Shown here piece after piece: positions 16,908-24,831 of a stretch of 64,000 nucleotides of DNA. This DNA is from an uncultured Roseobacter sp. (GTDB lineage Bacteria; Pseudomonadota; Alphaproteobacteria; Rhodobacterales; Rhodobacteraceae), in NCBI RefSeq assembly GCF_947493125.1, contig NZ_CANLQB010000014.1, positions 1-64,000 of the forward strand, in the 5' to 3' direction. Position 1 is the first letter of the stretch; each line of letters opens with the position of its first letter. The translations under genes were made by a program, and so were the position numbers. The notes under the pieces were generated by a model. That model saw nothing but the letters and a program-made list of their open reading frames with translations. It was not told the origin of the DNA and searched no databases.

Positions 16908-18206
16908 ATGTCACGTGCCTTGATGCCGAACATGCTGACCCCCCAAGATCTCGAACCCAACTGGGAATGGCGCGAACGCCTGCCCGCCTGGGGCCATACC
17001 TCGGTCGATTTTGAACGCCGCATCGATCATGACCGCCTGCGCCGCTATCGCCTCGCCCGCACGCGCCAGTCGTTGCAGAACTCAAACGCCGGTTCGCTGC
17101 TCTTGTTCGATGTGAACAACATCCGGTATGTCTCGGCCACCAAGATCGGTGAATGGGAACGGGACAAGATGTGCCGTTTCTGCCTGCTCACCGGTGATGA
17201 CAGCCCCTATGTCTGGGATTTCGGCTCTGCCGCCGTGCACCACCAGCGCTATTCAGACTGGCTGGAGCCGGATCATTGTCTTGCCGGCGTTGTCGGCATG
17301 CGCGGTACCATTCCTCCGGAATTCGGTCTGATGCGAAAATACGCCAAGATGATCGCGCAACTGATCAAGGATGCGGGCATGGCCGACATGCCCGTCGGTG
17401 TGGACTATGCGGAAACCGCCATGTTCCACGCACTTAAGGAAGAAGGGATCAATGTGGTCGACGGCCAGCAGATCATGCTTGCCGCGCGCGAGATCAAGAA
17501 CTGGGATGAGATCCAGTTGCTGACGCAGGCGGCCGCCATGGTCGATGGCGTCTACCACATGATCTACGAGGAACTGAAACCCGGTGTGCGCGAAAGCGAT
17601 ATTGTGGCCCTGTCGAACAAGATGCTTTACGAGATGGGCAGCGATGACGTCGAGGCGATCAACGCCATTTCTGGCGAACGCTGCAACCCGCACCCGCATA
17701 ACTTCACCGACCGGCTTATTCGCCCCGGCGATCAGGCCTTCTTTGACATCCTGCAGAGCTATCAGGGCTATCGCACATGTTATTACCGCACGTTCAACGT
17801 CGGCCGCGCCACGCCTGCGCAGAACGACGCCTATGTGAAGGCGCGAGAATGGATCGACGCGTCGATTGCCATGATCAAGCCCGGTGTCACCACCGACAAG
17901 GTGGCCGAGGTCTGGCCCACCGCCGAGTCATTGGGCTTCCCAAACGAGGACGCAGCCTTCGGCCTTCAGTTCGGGCACGGGCTGGGCTTGGCGCTGCACG
18001 AGCGTCCGATAATCAGCCGGGCCGTGTCCCTCGATCACCCGATGGAGATCCAGACCGGCATGGTCTTTGCGCTGGAAACCTACTGCCCGGCCGCGGATGG
18101 CTATTCGGCCGCGCGCATTGAGGAAGAAGTCGTGGTGACGGAGACCGGTTGCGAGGTCATCTCGCTCTTCCCCGCCGAAGAATTGCCCATCGCGAACCGG
18201 TATTGA
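16908..18206 (+). CDS. M24-family (pita-bread fold) aminopeptidase/creatinase-like protein with altered metal site
   Basis: A 432-residue protein with the N-terminal creatinase domain (about 45-190) and C-terminal M24 domain (about 200-430). Comparing with dinuclear M24 peptidases, the ligands read Asp280 (FFDIL), Cys291 where the second Asp is expected (GYRTCYYRTF), His357 (FGHGLG), Glu390 (LETYCP) and Glu405 (ARIEEEV). So one metal ligand is changed, as in M24 members that are not peptidases (creatinase, DddP-like lyases). It is embedded between SDR genes, which suggests a role in the sugar pathway or hydrolysis of an N-conjugated substrate, not general proteolysis. ATG 16908 follows GAAAGGAGCC. 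Confidence 0.8.
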   Translation: MSRALMPNMLTPQDLEPNWEWRERLPAWGHTSVDFERRIDHDRLRRYRLARTRQSLQNSNAGSLLLFDVNNIRYVSATKIGEWERDKMCRFCLLTGDDSPYVWDFGSAAVHHQRYSDWLEPDHCLAGVVGMRGTIPPEFGLMRKYAKMIAQLIKDAGMADMPVGVDYAETAMFHALKEEGINVVDGQQIMLAAREIKNWDEIQLLTQAAAMVDGVYHMIYEELKPGVRESDIVALSNKMLYEMGSDDVEAINAISGERCNPHPHNFTDRLIRPGDQAFFDILQSYQGYRTCYYRTFNVGRATPAQNDAYVKAREWIDASIAMIKPGVTTDKVAEVWPTAESLGFPNEDAAFGLQFGHGLGLALHERPIISRAVSLDHPMEIQTGMVFALETYCPAADGYSAARIEEEVVVTETGCEVISLFPAEELPIANRY

Positions 18207-18208
18207 GC

Positions 18209-18973
18209 ATGGGTAGCCCGTTTGACCTGACCGGCCAAAAGGCCCTTGTCACCGGTGGTGCAACCGGCATTGGCGAGTGCATAGCCCTTGGCCTTGCCGC
18301 CGCCGGGGCCGATGTGGCGCTAACCTATCGCAGCCACGCGCCTGATGAGACATTGGCAAAGATTGAGGCCATGGGCGTAGAAGGCGCTGCGGTCAAAGCT
18401 GATTTCAACGGCATGGATCAATCTGCGGCGGCGGACGTGATAGCCTTCGCCGCGCAGGCGCTTGGTGGATTGGATATTCTGGTGAACAACGCCGGGATCA
18501 TCCACCGCGAAGACAGCACCGACATGGCGCTGGAGGACTGGCGCCGCGTGCTTTCGGTCAACCTCGACTCGGTCTGGCTGCTGAGCCAGGCGGCGGGCAG
18601 GCGTATGGTTGCACAAGGATCCGGCAAGATTGTCATCGTGTCCTCTGTGCTAGGCAGCCAAGGCGGGCTGCGCGTACCTGCCTATACCGCGAGCAAACAT
18701 GCGGTTCTCGGATTGACCAAGGCCCTGTGCAATGAATGGGCGCTACTCGGGATCAACGTCAACGCCATCGCACCTGGTTATACCGCCACTGACAACACGC
18801 AAGCGCTGCGCGACGATCCGGACCGCTCGAAGGCGCTGCTCGAACGCATCCCCGCCGGTCGATTTGCCGAGCCTGAAGAAATTGCTGGCGCGGCCGTTTT
18901 CCTGGCCTCTCAGGCCGCGAATTATTGCCACGGAAGCGTCGTCACCGTCGATGGCGGCTGGCTCGCCCGGTAG
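18209..18973 (+). CDS. KduD-like SDR (2-deoxy-/3-deoxy-gluconate dehydrogenase type)
   Basis: A 254-residue SDR that closely follows the KduD pattern: FDLTGQKALVTGGATGIG start, NNAGIIHREDS, GSQGGLRVPAYTASKHAVLGLTKALCNEW, NAIAPGYTATDNTQALRDD, RIPAGRF and an end in VDGGWLAR. KduD reduces/oxidises 2-dehydro-3-deoxy-D-gluconate at C5, so an action on a deoxy-ketoacid or uronate derivative is likely. The ATG is 3 nt after the stop of the M24 gene (TGAGCATG), indicating coupling. The exact substrate remains inference. Confidence 0.85.
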   Translation: MGSPFDLTGQKALVTGGATGIGECIALGLAAAGADVALTYRSHAPDETLAKIEAMGVEGAAVKADFNGMDQSAAADVIAFAAQALGGLDILVNNAGIIHREDSTDMALEDWRRVLSVNLDSVWLLSQAAGRRMVAQGSGKIVIVSSVLGSQGGLRVPAYTASKHAVLGLTKALCNEWALLGINVNAIAPGYTATDNTQALRDDPDRSKALLERIPAGRFAEPEEIAGAAVFLASQAANYCHGSVVTVDGGWLAR

Positions 18974-18981
18974 GAGACATC

Positions 18982-19725
18982 ATGGAACAGACACTCACAG
19001 GCAAGACCGCTCTGGTCACTGCAGCGGCCAATGGCATTGGCCGTGCCAGCGCTGAGGCGATGGCCGCACGCGGTGCGCAGGTGATTGCCACGGATATCGA
19101 CGGTGCGGCGGTCGCAGCTTTGGCCGAAACCTCCGTCAACATCACCGCCTACCCGCTCGATGTGCTGGACACAGAGGCGGTGGAGGCGCTGGTTGCGTCT
19201 GTCTCACCGGTCCAGATCCTGCTCAATTGCGCAGGCTGGGTCCATGACGGCACGATCCTTGATTGCGAGGAGTCAGTCTGGGACCGGTCCTTTGATCTGA
19301 ACGCCAAGGCGATGTTCCGCATTACAAAGGCGGTTCTGCCCGGCATGCTGGAGACGGGCGGCGGGTCGATCATCAACATCGCTTCCGTCGTCTCCAGCGA
19401 AAAAGGCGCGCCTCGCCGCTTTGCCTATGGCGCCTCCAAAGCGGCGATCATCGGTATGACCAAGGCGATTGCGGCGGATTTCGTTAAGGACGACATCCGC
19501 TGCAACGCGATCTGCCCCGGAACTGTGCAAAGCCCGTCGTTGAACGATCGCCTCGCCGCAACCGGCGATTTCGACAAGGCGCTGGCTGCGTTCAAAGAGC
19601 GGCAGCCCATGGGGCGGCTCGGTCAGCCCGAAGAAATCGCCGAGATGGTCTGCTATCTGGCTGGCGATCTGTCCGCCTTCACCACCGGTCAGGCCTTTGC
19701 CGTCGACGGCGGGTGGTCTATCTGA
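18982..19725 (+). CDS. SDR, likely 2-keto-3-deoxy-L-fuconate/rhamnonate dehydrogenase
   Basis: A 247-residue SDR with TAAANGIGRASAEAMAARG cofactor loop, VIATDIDG, LLNCAGWVHDGTILDCEE, VVSSEKGAPRRFAYGASKAA and RCNAICPGTVQSPSL. These blocks are those of dehydrogenases that oxidise 2-keto-3-deoxy-L-fuconate (or -rhamnonate) at C4 to the 2,4-diketo acid, the substrate of the FAH-type hydrolase encoded at 6102-6959. ATG 18982 lies 8 nt after the previous stop with GGAGAC as ribosome site. Its TGA overlaps the next ATG by one base. The pathway match is strong; the sugar stereochemistry cannot be told from sequence. Confidence 0.82.
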   Translation: MEQTLTGKTALVTAAANGIGRASAEAMAARGAQVIATDIDGAAVAALAETSVNITAYPLDVLDTEAVEALVASVSPVQILLNCAGWVHDGTILDCEESVWDRSFDLNAKAMFRITKAVLPGMLETGGGSIINIASVVSSEKGAPRRFAYGASKAAIIGMTKAIAADFVKDDIRCNAICPGTVQSPSLNDRLAATGDFDKALAAFKERQPMGRLGQPEEIAEMVCYLAGDLSAFTTGQAFAVDGGWSI

Positions 19726-20864
19726 TGGGACTGGACCGCGCCGCATCCATTGACGATTTGCGCCTGCGCGCCAAAAAGCGGATCCCGCGTTTTGCTTTCG
19801 ATCTGGTCGATGGCGGGGCGGAGAACGAACGCAACCTGCGCCGCAACTGCGAAGCTTTCGAAGAGGTGGAACTGACCCCGCGCTACATGGTGGATGTGTC
19901 TGAGATCGACACGCAGACGACCCTGCTTGGCCAGACCTTCGCGGCCCCCTTCGGCATGGCACCGATTGGCATGCTCAACGCCTTCTGGCCAGATGCCGAC
20001 CTGACGCTGGCCAGGCTCTGCAAGGCGCAGAACATCCCCTACGTCGCCAGTTCTGCCGCCTCCACCACACTCGAAGAATTGGCAGAAGCGGCAGAAGACA
20101 ATGGCTGGTTCCAGCTTTACGTCTCAAGTGACTCGAACCTGACCGAAGGCCTGATCGCACGGGCCGAGGCGGCAGGCTACACCAAGCTCATGGTCACCGC
20201 CGATGTTCCTGCGGCAGGCAAAAGGGACCGGGATATCCGCAACCAGCTATCCGTGCCCTTCCGCTTCACGCCAGATGTTGTGGTGCAGTGCATGCTCAAC
20301 CCGCGTTGGGCACTGACGAGTTTGCGCCATGGCACACCGAACGTCGCCAATTATGCAGCCCTTTTGCAAAGCGCGACGTCCTATGCCGATGTCCAAAAGA
20401 CCCTGATCACGCCAAGCTTCACGTGGGACGACCTGAAACGCCTGCGCGCGCGGTGGAAGGGCAAACTTCTGGTCAAGGGCATCCTGCATCCAAAAGACGC
20501 CGAGATATGCGCCGACCTGGGCTGTGACGGCATCGTCGTGTCCAACCATGGAGGAAGGCAAGTCGCATTCGGCCCACCAACCATCAAAGCCCTTCCCGCC
20601 ATCGTCGATGCCGTCGCGGGGCGCATGATTCTTATCCTCGACAGCGGTATCCGTCGCGGTGCGGACATCTTGCGGGCCAAAGCACTTGGTGCAGACTTTT
20701 CTTTTGCCGGCCGCGCATTCGCCTTTGGTGTTGGCGCGGGAGGGCAACCCGGCGCCGAACGCGCCTTTGAGATCTTGCAGCTGGAACTGATCCGAGCATT
20801 GGGTCAACTCGGCGCGCCAAATTTCGAAGACGTGGGTCCCTGTCATCTCAGTAGAGTGCAGTGA
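19725..20864 (+). CDS. FMN-dependent alpha-hydroxyacid (L-lactate-type) dehydrogenase
   Basis: A 379-residue protein of the LldD/glycolate-oxidase family. AFDLVDGGAENE near residue 22, FGMAPIGMLN near 72, ASSAASTTLEELAE near 107, the Lys of LLVKGI near 240 and the catalytic-His segment VVSNHGGRQ near 270 are all present, followed by DSGIRRGADILRAKALGA binding FMN phosphate. It would oxidise L-lactate (or glycolate) released by diketo-acid hydrolysis to pyruvate (or glyoxylate), passing electrons to the respiratory chain. It is last in the operon; ATG overlaps the SDR stop. The IS1111 element begins 65 nt downstream. Confidence 0.85.
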   Translation: MGLDRAASIDDLRLRAKKRIPRFAFDLVDGGAENERNLRRNCEAFEEVELTPRYMVDVSEIDTQTTLLGQTFAAPFGMAPIGMLNAFWPDADLTLARLCKAQNIPYVASSAASTTLEELAEAAEDNGWFQLYVSSDSNLTEGLIARAEAAGYTKLMVTADVPAAGKRDRDIRNQLSVPFRFTPDVVVQCMLNPRWALTSLRHGTPNVANYAALLQSATSYADVQKTLITPSFTWDDLKRLRARWKGKLLVKGILHPKDAEICADLGCDGIVVSNHGGRQVAFGPPTIKALPAIVDAVAGRMILILDSGIRRGADILRAKALGADFSFAGRAFAFGVGAGGQPGAERAFEILQLELIRALGQLGAPNFEDVGPCHLSRVQ

Positions 20865-20929
20865 CGGCCCAAAGTCGACGTCCAACCCATGAGCTAGATG
20901 CTGCAGTGCGGCCCGCCAAAGGGGATGGG

Positions 20930-20944
20930 GTGGATGGCTCCTGC
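20930..20944 (+). repeat. Left inverted repeat of IS1111 copy 2
   Basis: GTGGATGGCTCCTGC, perfectly inverted relative to 22299-22313 and identical to 5063-5077 of copy 1. Confidence 0.85.
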
Positions 20945-21007
20945 TCCCCCGGCGTCGCAATGCGCCATAATGCAGTTGTCTATCACTGCTAGGAAAGGAG
21001 CCACCCG

Positions 21008-22067
21008 ATGCGGGTTACAACAGTCTGCCTTGATCCACTGACCGGCAGGCGATTGCATCGCAATCGCTGAGAGGTTGGCCAAGAACATCTTTCAAGTGCA
21101 CGGGGTTGCCGAGGATGGGACGGTTGCGTTCAATCGATCATTGAGGCGCGCTCAGCTTTTGGCGTTCTTCAAAGAGCTTGAGCCCTGTCTCGTCGGTATG
21201 GAAGCCTGCGGATCAAGCCACCACTGGGCGCGGCAATTCCAGAAGCTGGGCCATGAAGTCAGGCTGATGCCAGCAATGTATGTGAAGGCCTACGTCAAAC
21301 GTGGAAAGTCTGACGCCATCGACGCAGAGGCGATCTATGAGGCTGTAACGCGTCCTACGACGCGATTTGTCGCGATCAAAACCGAGGAACAGCATGGTGT
21401 CCTATTCCTCCACCGTGCCCGAGACATGGTCGTGCGGCAGCGGACCCAGCTCAGCAACATGTTACGCGGCCTGTTGGGCGAGTTTGGTATTGTGATTGCC
21501 CAAGGGATTGGGAGATCCGTGAAGTTTGCAAAGGTGGTGCTGGACGGCGACCTCCCGAGCATTCCCAATGTCGCCATCGATGTGTTGACGAACCTGTGCA
21601 ACCAGATGGTCGCTCTGCACTTGCGCATCCTCTGGTACGATAAACGCATCCTGCTTTAAGGTCGGAGAGACCGCCAGGTTATGCTGTTGCGAACCATTCC
21701 CGGGGTCGGTCCGGTCAAGGCCTCGGCCATCGTCGCCACAGCGGGCGACGGGCATCAATTCCGCAATGGACGAGAATTTGCTGCCTGGCTGGGACTGACG
21801 CCTATCAACCGATCCAGCGGTGGCAAGGAACGCCTTGGGCGCATATCCAAAATGGGAGACAGATACGTCAGACGCCTGTTGGTGGCGGGCGTGACGGTGT
21901 GCCTGAGACACATGAAGGAGAATCCGGACCGCGTTGACCCATGGGCAATCACCCTGTTGGAGCGAAAGCCTCCAAGGTTAGCAACCGTGGCCATGGCCAA
22001 TAAAACCGCTCGGATCGTCTGGGCCGTTCTGACACGAAACGAACGCTGCCGACCCTATGCGGCATAA
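21008..22067 (+). pseudogene. IS1111-type transposase, disrupted (copy 2)
   Basis: Homology starts at ATG 21008 (MRVTTVCLD), is interrupted by a ~40-nt hairpin module ending in TGA 21068-21070, and resumes in another frame at TTG 21075 with LAKNIFQVHGV. The DEDD domain follows (VGMEACGSSHHW, VRLMPAMYVKAYVKRGKSDAIDAEAI). An in-frame TAA at 21657-21659 interrupts the coiled middle. The same frame then gives the helix-hairpin TIPGVGPVKASAI and the transposase_20 domain with FAAWLGLTPINRSSGGKERLGRISKMGDRYVRR, ending at 22067. As read, it needs both a frame change at the N-terminus and stop readthrough, so it is probably inactive. Confidence 0.85.
21049..21067 (+). repeat. Perfect 8-bp stem hairpin inside IS1111 transposase start (copy 2)
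   Basis: GCGATTGC, loop ATC, GCAATCGC. It occupies the same position as the hairpin at 5179-5199 and both are preceded by ACCGGCAG and followed by a stop codon and an AGAGG motif. Two stem pairs differ between the copies (TT/AA against GC/GC) yet pairing is kept. Confidence 0.8.
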
Positions 22068-22298
22068 ACCGACAAAAGGAACATAAGAGACGCAAGACCA
22101 TTGAGATGATGGAGCAATGTCAGCCCGCCAACCAAGACACCCCGTCGAATGTCAGGGACACGTCGTTGTCCGTATTGCGGTCTGGGACTTGGTTAGCGGA
22201 AACCATCAGGGCCAGCAGCCGTGAGCGCTGCGCCAACAGGCCGGACACACGACTGCATCTGACAGACGCCCATATCAGCTCAAAAAATATCTTGCCAT
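22068..22298 (+). ncRNA. Candidate guide (bridge/seek) RNA region in the IS1111 right end
   Basis: The 231-nt non-coding segment between the transposase stop and right repeat can fold. CCGCCAACCAAG at 22125-22136 pairs with CTTGGTTAGCGG at 22188-22199 (one mismatch), enclosing a smaller GGACA...TGTCC hairpin (about 22156-22171). IS110-family elements encode a structured RNA in a non-coding end that pairs with donor and target DNA; in the IS1111 group it lies in the right end. The position and a stem closing internal loops fit, but the guide loops themselves were not assigned. Confidence 0.5.
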
Positions 22299-22313
22299 GC
22301 AGGAGCCATCCAC
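22299..22313 (-). repeat. Right inverted repeat of IS1111 copy 2
   Basis: GCAGGAGCCATCCAC, exact reverse complement of 20930-20944. It is absent from copy 1. Confidence 0.85.
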
Positions 22314-22710
22314 ACAAGACATTCGCAGTGGCGACACAGACCAACTACTATGCAGGTGTTTCATTGCAAGTAGCTCAATGGCTTGGGTTAGGTTGAGCAA
22401 CGATGGCGCGGCAGGCCAAATCTGGCGACGTCACAGGCGCAAAAAGTCGGCGCGACTGTTGCAAAGCTGTTTGTCATGCAAACACTCAATACGTCACTGA
22501 ACCCGTCGGTAGAACTGCGATTGCTGCTATCTGGCCCGACCCAAAGGCCGAAAATTCACCAGAGTTTTTGACATTCCCAAGGATCGATTCGATCAGAGTG
22601 AGCCGGCTGATTTTTTCTGAGCATCGGAAACAGAAATCACGCGATGGTTGCTTGCAAGAGCCAACGTGGGTCCGGACCAAGAGATAATTATCCCGGTCTG
22701 TATAGTGACC
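22314..22710. other. Intergenic region between IS1111 and phnM
   Basis: About 400 bp with no recognisable gene. Short frames on both strands have atypical, Arg/Ser-rich content and no family features. It contains the 3' flank of phnM; no clear intrinsic terminator for phnM is visible here. Confidence 0.45.
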
Positions 22711-23853
22711 TCAGCCAACCTTTCGACCCTGGCTCCAAACACCACGAAGGAGTGGCGTCGAGCCCACTTGGCGTACCAGCAGGACATCGCCTCGCATCCC
22801 GGCAATCAGCGCTCCACGATCAGTGAGGCGTGCAGCCAAGGCCGGATTTCGCGTGACTGTTGCGACAGCACGCGGCAGATCATGCCAGACATGAGCCAGA
22901 CGGAATGCAGACAAGAGAAGAGCGGAGGGAACGTAGTCTGACGAAACAATATCCAGAAGGTCCTGTATTGCCAGGTCCTCGGCGGCGACATTGCCCGAGT
23001 GCGACCCGCCGCGGATCAGGTTTGGCGCACCCATCATCACGGCGATACCGTGGCTGTGGCAGGCCTCGGCGGCCTCAATGGTGGTGGGGAACTCAGCAAA
23101 ACCAACACCGTTCCCGGATGATGTTGCGACATGGTCTGCTGTCGTATCATCGTGGCTTGCCAAAACCGCACCGAGACGACCCGCCTCGGCTACTGCGCCA
23201 GCTTCGTGTCTGGCTCCAAAACGCTCTTGAAGGCTCAGCAGGTTCTGCACATGGTCTGCAAACTCGGCATCGTTCATCCCGCGTTTTTTGGCCACATAGG
23301 TCTTCAGCGCAGACAGGTCGCGGAATTGCCTCTGCCCAGGGGTGTGATCCATCAGGCTGACGATCCCGACGCGATCCTCCGGGCCAAAGGCGGCCAGCTC
23401 GCCCAGCAAGGTTTCTGAACAAATCTCGGCGCGTAGATGGAGAAAGTGGCTGATCTTGAACATGCCTTTGGCGCGCGCTGCGAGCAGTTCGTCTGCGAGT
23501 TTGCGGGCGTAATCTATGTATCGGCCCTTACCGGAATGGATCGAACCGACGCGCATGGCATCGAACACGGTCGTGATCCCGGTCGAGGCCAGTTCTGCGT
23601 CATGCGCAAGAAGGGCAGGAAGATGCGGCCAATCCACTTCGGGGCGGGGCTCGATGTGACGTTCTACATTGTCTGTATGAAGCTCGACGAGGCCTGGCAG
23701 CACCAGATCGCCACCACAATCCAGCGCGCCATCTGGGACACCATCACCCTCTGTGATGCCTGTGATAACGCCCTTTTCTATGGTTACGGCGCCGAGGGCG
23801 ACGTGGTCAGGCAAAACAAGTCGAGCATTTCCAAGGCATAGATCTGCTGACAT
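22711..23853 (-). CDS. phnM: PhnM, alpha-D-ribose 1-methylphosphonate 5-triphosphate diphosphatase
   Basis: A 380-residue amidohydrolase-fold enzyme that removes pyrophosphate from ribose-1-phosphonate 5-triphosphate in the C-P lyase pathway. The metal motif reads LPGLVELHTDNVERH (HxDN in place of the usual HxH), diagnostic for PhnM. GIVSLMDHTPGQRQF, ASHDDTT near 240 and GAPNLIRGGSHSGN near 295 are also typical. ATG 23853 (MSADLC) gives the usual length; an alternative at 23904 would overlap the divergent DUF1045 gene. It is separated from the rest of the phn genes by the decayed DUF1045 gene. Confidence 0.93.
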   Translation of the reverse strand: MSADLCLGNARLVLPDHVALGAVTIEKGVITGITEGDGVPDGALDCGGDLVLPGLVELHTDNVERHIEPRPEVDWPHLPALLAHDAELASTGITTVFDAMRVGSIHSGKGRYIDYARKLADELLAARAKGMFKISHFLHLRAEICSETLLGELAAFGPEDRVGIVSLMDHTPGQRQFRDLSALKTYVAKKRGMNDAEFADHVQNLLSLQERFGARHEAGAVAEAGRLGAVLASHDDTTADHVATSSGNGVGFAEFPTTIEAAEACHSHGIAVMMGAPNLIRGGSHSGNVAAEDLAIQDLLDIVSSDYVPSALLLSAFRLAHVWHDLPRAVATVTRNPALAARLTDRGALIAGMRGDVLLVRQVGSTPLLRGVWSQGRKVG

Positions 23854-23902
23854 GACGCCGTCACATCCATTTGCCAGAGCTGACGCAGGAAAAGGGGAAT
23901 TC

Positions 23903-24304
23903 ATGTCATACGCTCGCTTTGCAATTTACTATGTGCCGCCCGAAGGCCCATTTCCCGATCTCGGTGCGACCTGGCCGGGCTGGGATGTTCCGGCCGGTCG
24001 AGAGGTGCCGCAATTCGACATTTCCGGTTTGCGTGACATCAAGATGACACCTCGCAAATATGGTTTTCCACGGTACCCTGACGTCGCCCTCCGGTCGCAG
24101 GATGCTCAGGGGCATGAGGGTCGTGAAAGGGCTGCGTCCGCACAGTCGGAAGCGCCCGCGCCTGCCGATTGTGATGGGTTGAAACTGACGCAGCTTGGCC
24201 GGTTTCTGGCACGCACGCCATTCGTTGTCGATCAGATCGCGCTGTGTGTTGAAACGGAGGGCGGGCATTTCGAGCTGATCCATCGCTACACTCTCGCTGG
24301 CTGA
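23903..24304 (+). pseudogene. DUF1045 phosphonate-metabolism protein, frameshifted and internally deleted
   Basis: The start MSYARFAIYYVPPEG and the end IALCVETEGGHFELIHRYTLAG match the two ends of DUF1045 (2H phosphoesterase-like proteins of phn loci, normally about 230 residues), but only 133 codons remain. At about 24069 the expected KYGFHGTL becomes KYGFP because of an extra C; the true frame is regained only near DGLKLTQLGRFLA. About 90 residues between GRFLA and the end, including the second HxT/S motif, are gone. It is head-to-head with phnM and its 3' end overlaps phnN tail-to-tail by 19 nt. It is likely non-functional. Confidence 0.75.
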
Positions 24305-24831
24305 AGCAGAGCGACGGCGCGGGCGACAGTATTTTCCAGCGGTCCATCATTGCACAGATGGATGACGTTAAGTCCGTCTGGCAAAGGCTCGTTGGCTTTC
24401 GCTAGACGACGCGCGATCTCGGCCTCAGATTCCCGTCCGCGGGCGGCCAGACGCATGGCCAAAGTCTCCGGCTTGGCTTTTATGTTCAGAACTGAAAAGT
24501 TGGGAAAGGCATCCGCGCCCGCTTGAAGCGCTTTGCGTGAGAAGTTGGCAAGGCAATCCGTGCCTTTGTTCAGCTGGTACCTGACCGTTTGGGGGATGCC
24601 ATAGAAGAGCCCATGCGCGTCCCAATGGATGGCAAAGGCGCCGTTCGCTGCCATATCCTGAAACTGTGGAACTGAAACGGCATCATAGTCCTCACCACCA
24701 AGGTCAGGCGCACGTGTGATGACGCGCCGGACCAGATGCATATTGGGCATCACTTCGGCTATGCCGCGCATCACGCTGTCTTTGCCGACGCCAGAGGGGC
24801 CGACAACTGCGATCAGGCGACCGGGGGTCAT
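24286..24831 (-). CDS. phnN: PhnN, ribose 1,5-bisphosphokinase
   Basis: A 181-residue P-loop kinase that converts ribose 1,5-bisphosphate to PRPP, the last step by which C-P lyase products rejoin metabolism. Walker A is VVGPSGVGKDS at residues 9-19. RRVITRAP near 35, the guanylate-kinase-like WDAHGLFYGIP near 70 and RLAARGRESEAEIARRL near 130 are typical. The ATG overlaps the stop of phnL by 4 nt. Confidence 0.92.
   Translation of the reverse strand: MTPGRLIAVVGPSGVGKDSVMRGIAEVMPNMHLVRRVITRAPDLGGEDYDAVSVPQFQDMAANGAFAIHWDAHGLFYGIPQTVRYQLNKGTDCLANFSRKALQAGADAFPNFSVLNIKAKPETLAMRLAARGRESEAEIARRLAKANEPLPDGLNVIHLCNDGPLENTVARAVALLQPARV

Larger units (their letters stand above)
20930..22313 (+). mobile_element. 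IS1111-type (IS110 family) element, copy 2, both ends present
   Basis: The left repeat GTGGATGGCTCCTGC at 20930-20944 and its exact reverse complement GCAGGAGCCATCCAC at 22299-22313 bound the element. IS1111 members carry such sub-terminal repeats, so the true tips may lie a few bases further out. Between them are a ~65-nt leader that ends in a second inverted copy (AGGAGCCACCC, about 20996-21006), a transposase reading frame with one internal stop, and a ~230-nt non-coding right end. It is diverged from but clearly homologous to the copy at 5063 and has the same orientation. Confidence 0.85.

Noticed and set aside
16908-18206. DddP (DMSP lyase)
   Set aside because: The M24 fold is shared but overall segments differ from DddP and its ligand set (Cys291) is different; no other DMSP genes are nearby.
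22403-22687. Small gene of 94 codons between IS1111 and phnM
   Set aside because: No ribosome site, no recognisable family and composition like non-coding sequence.
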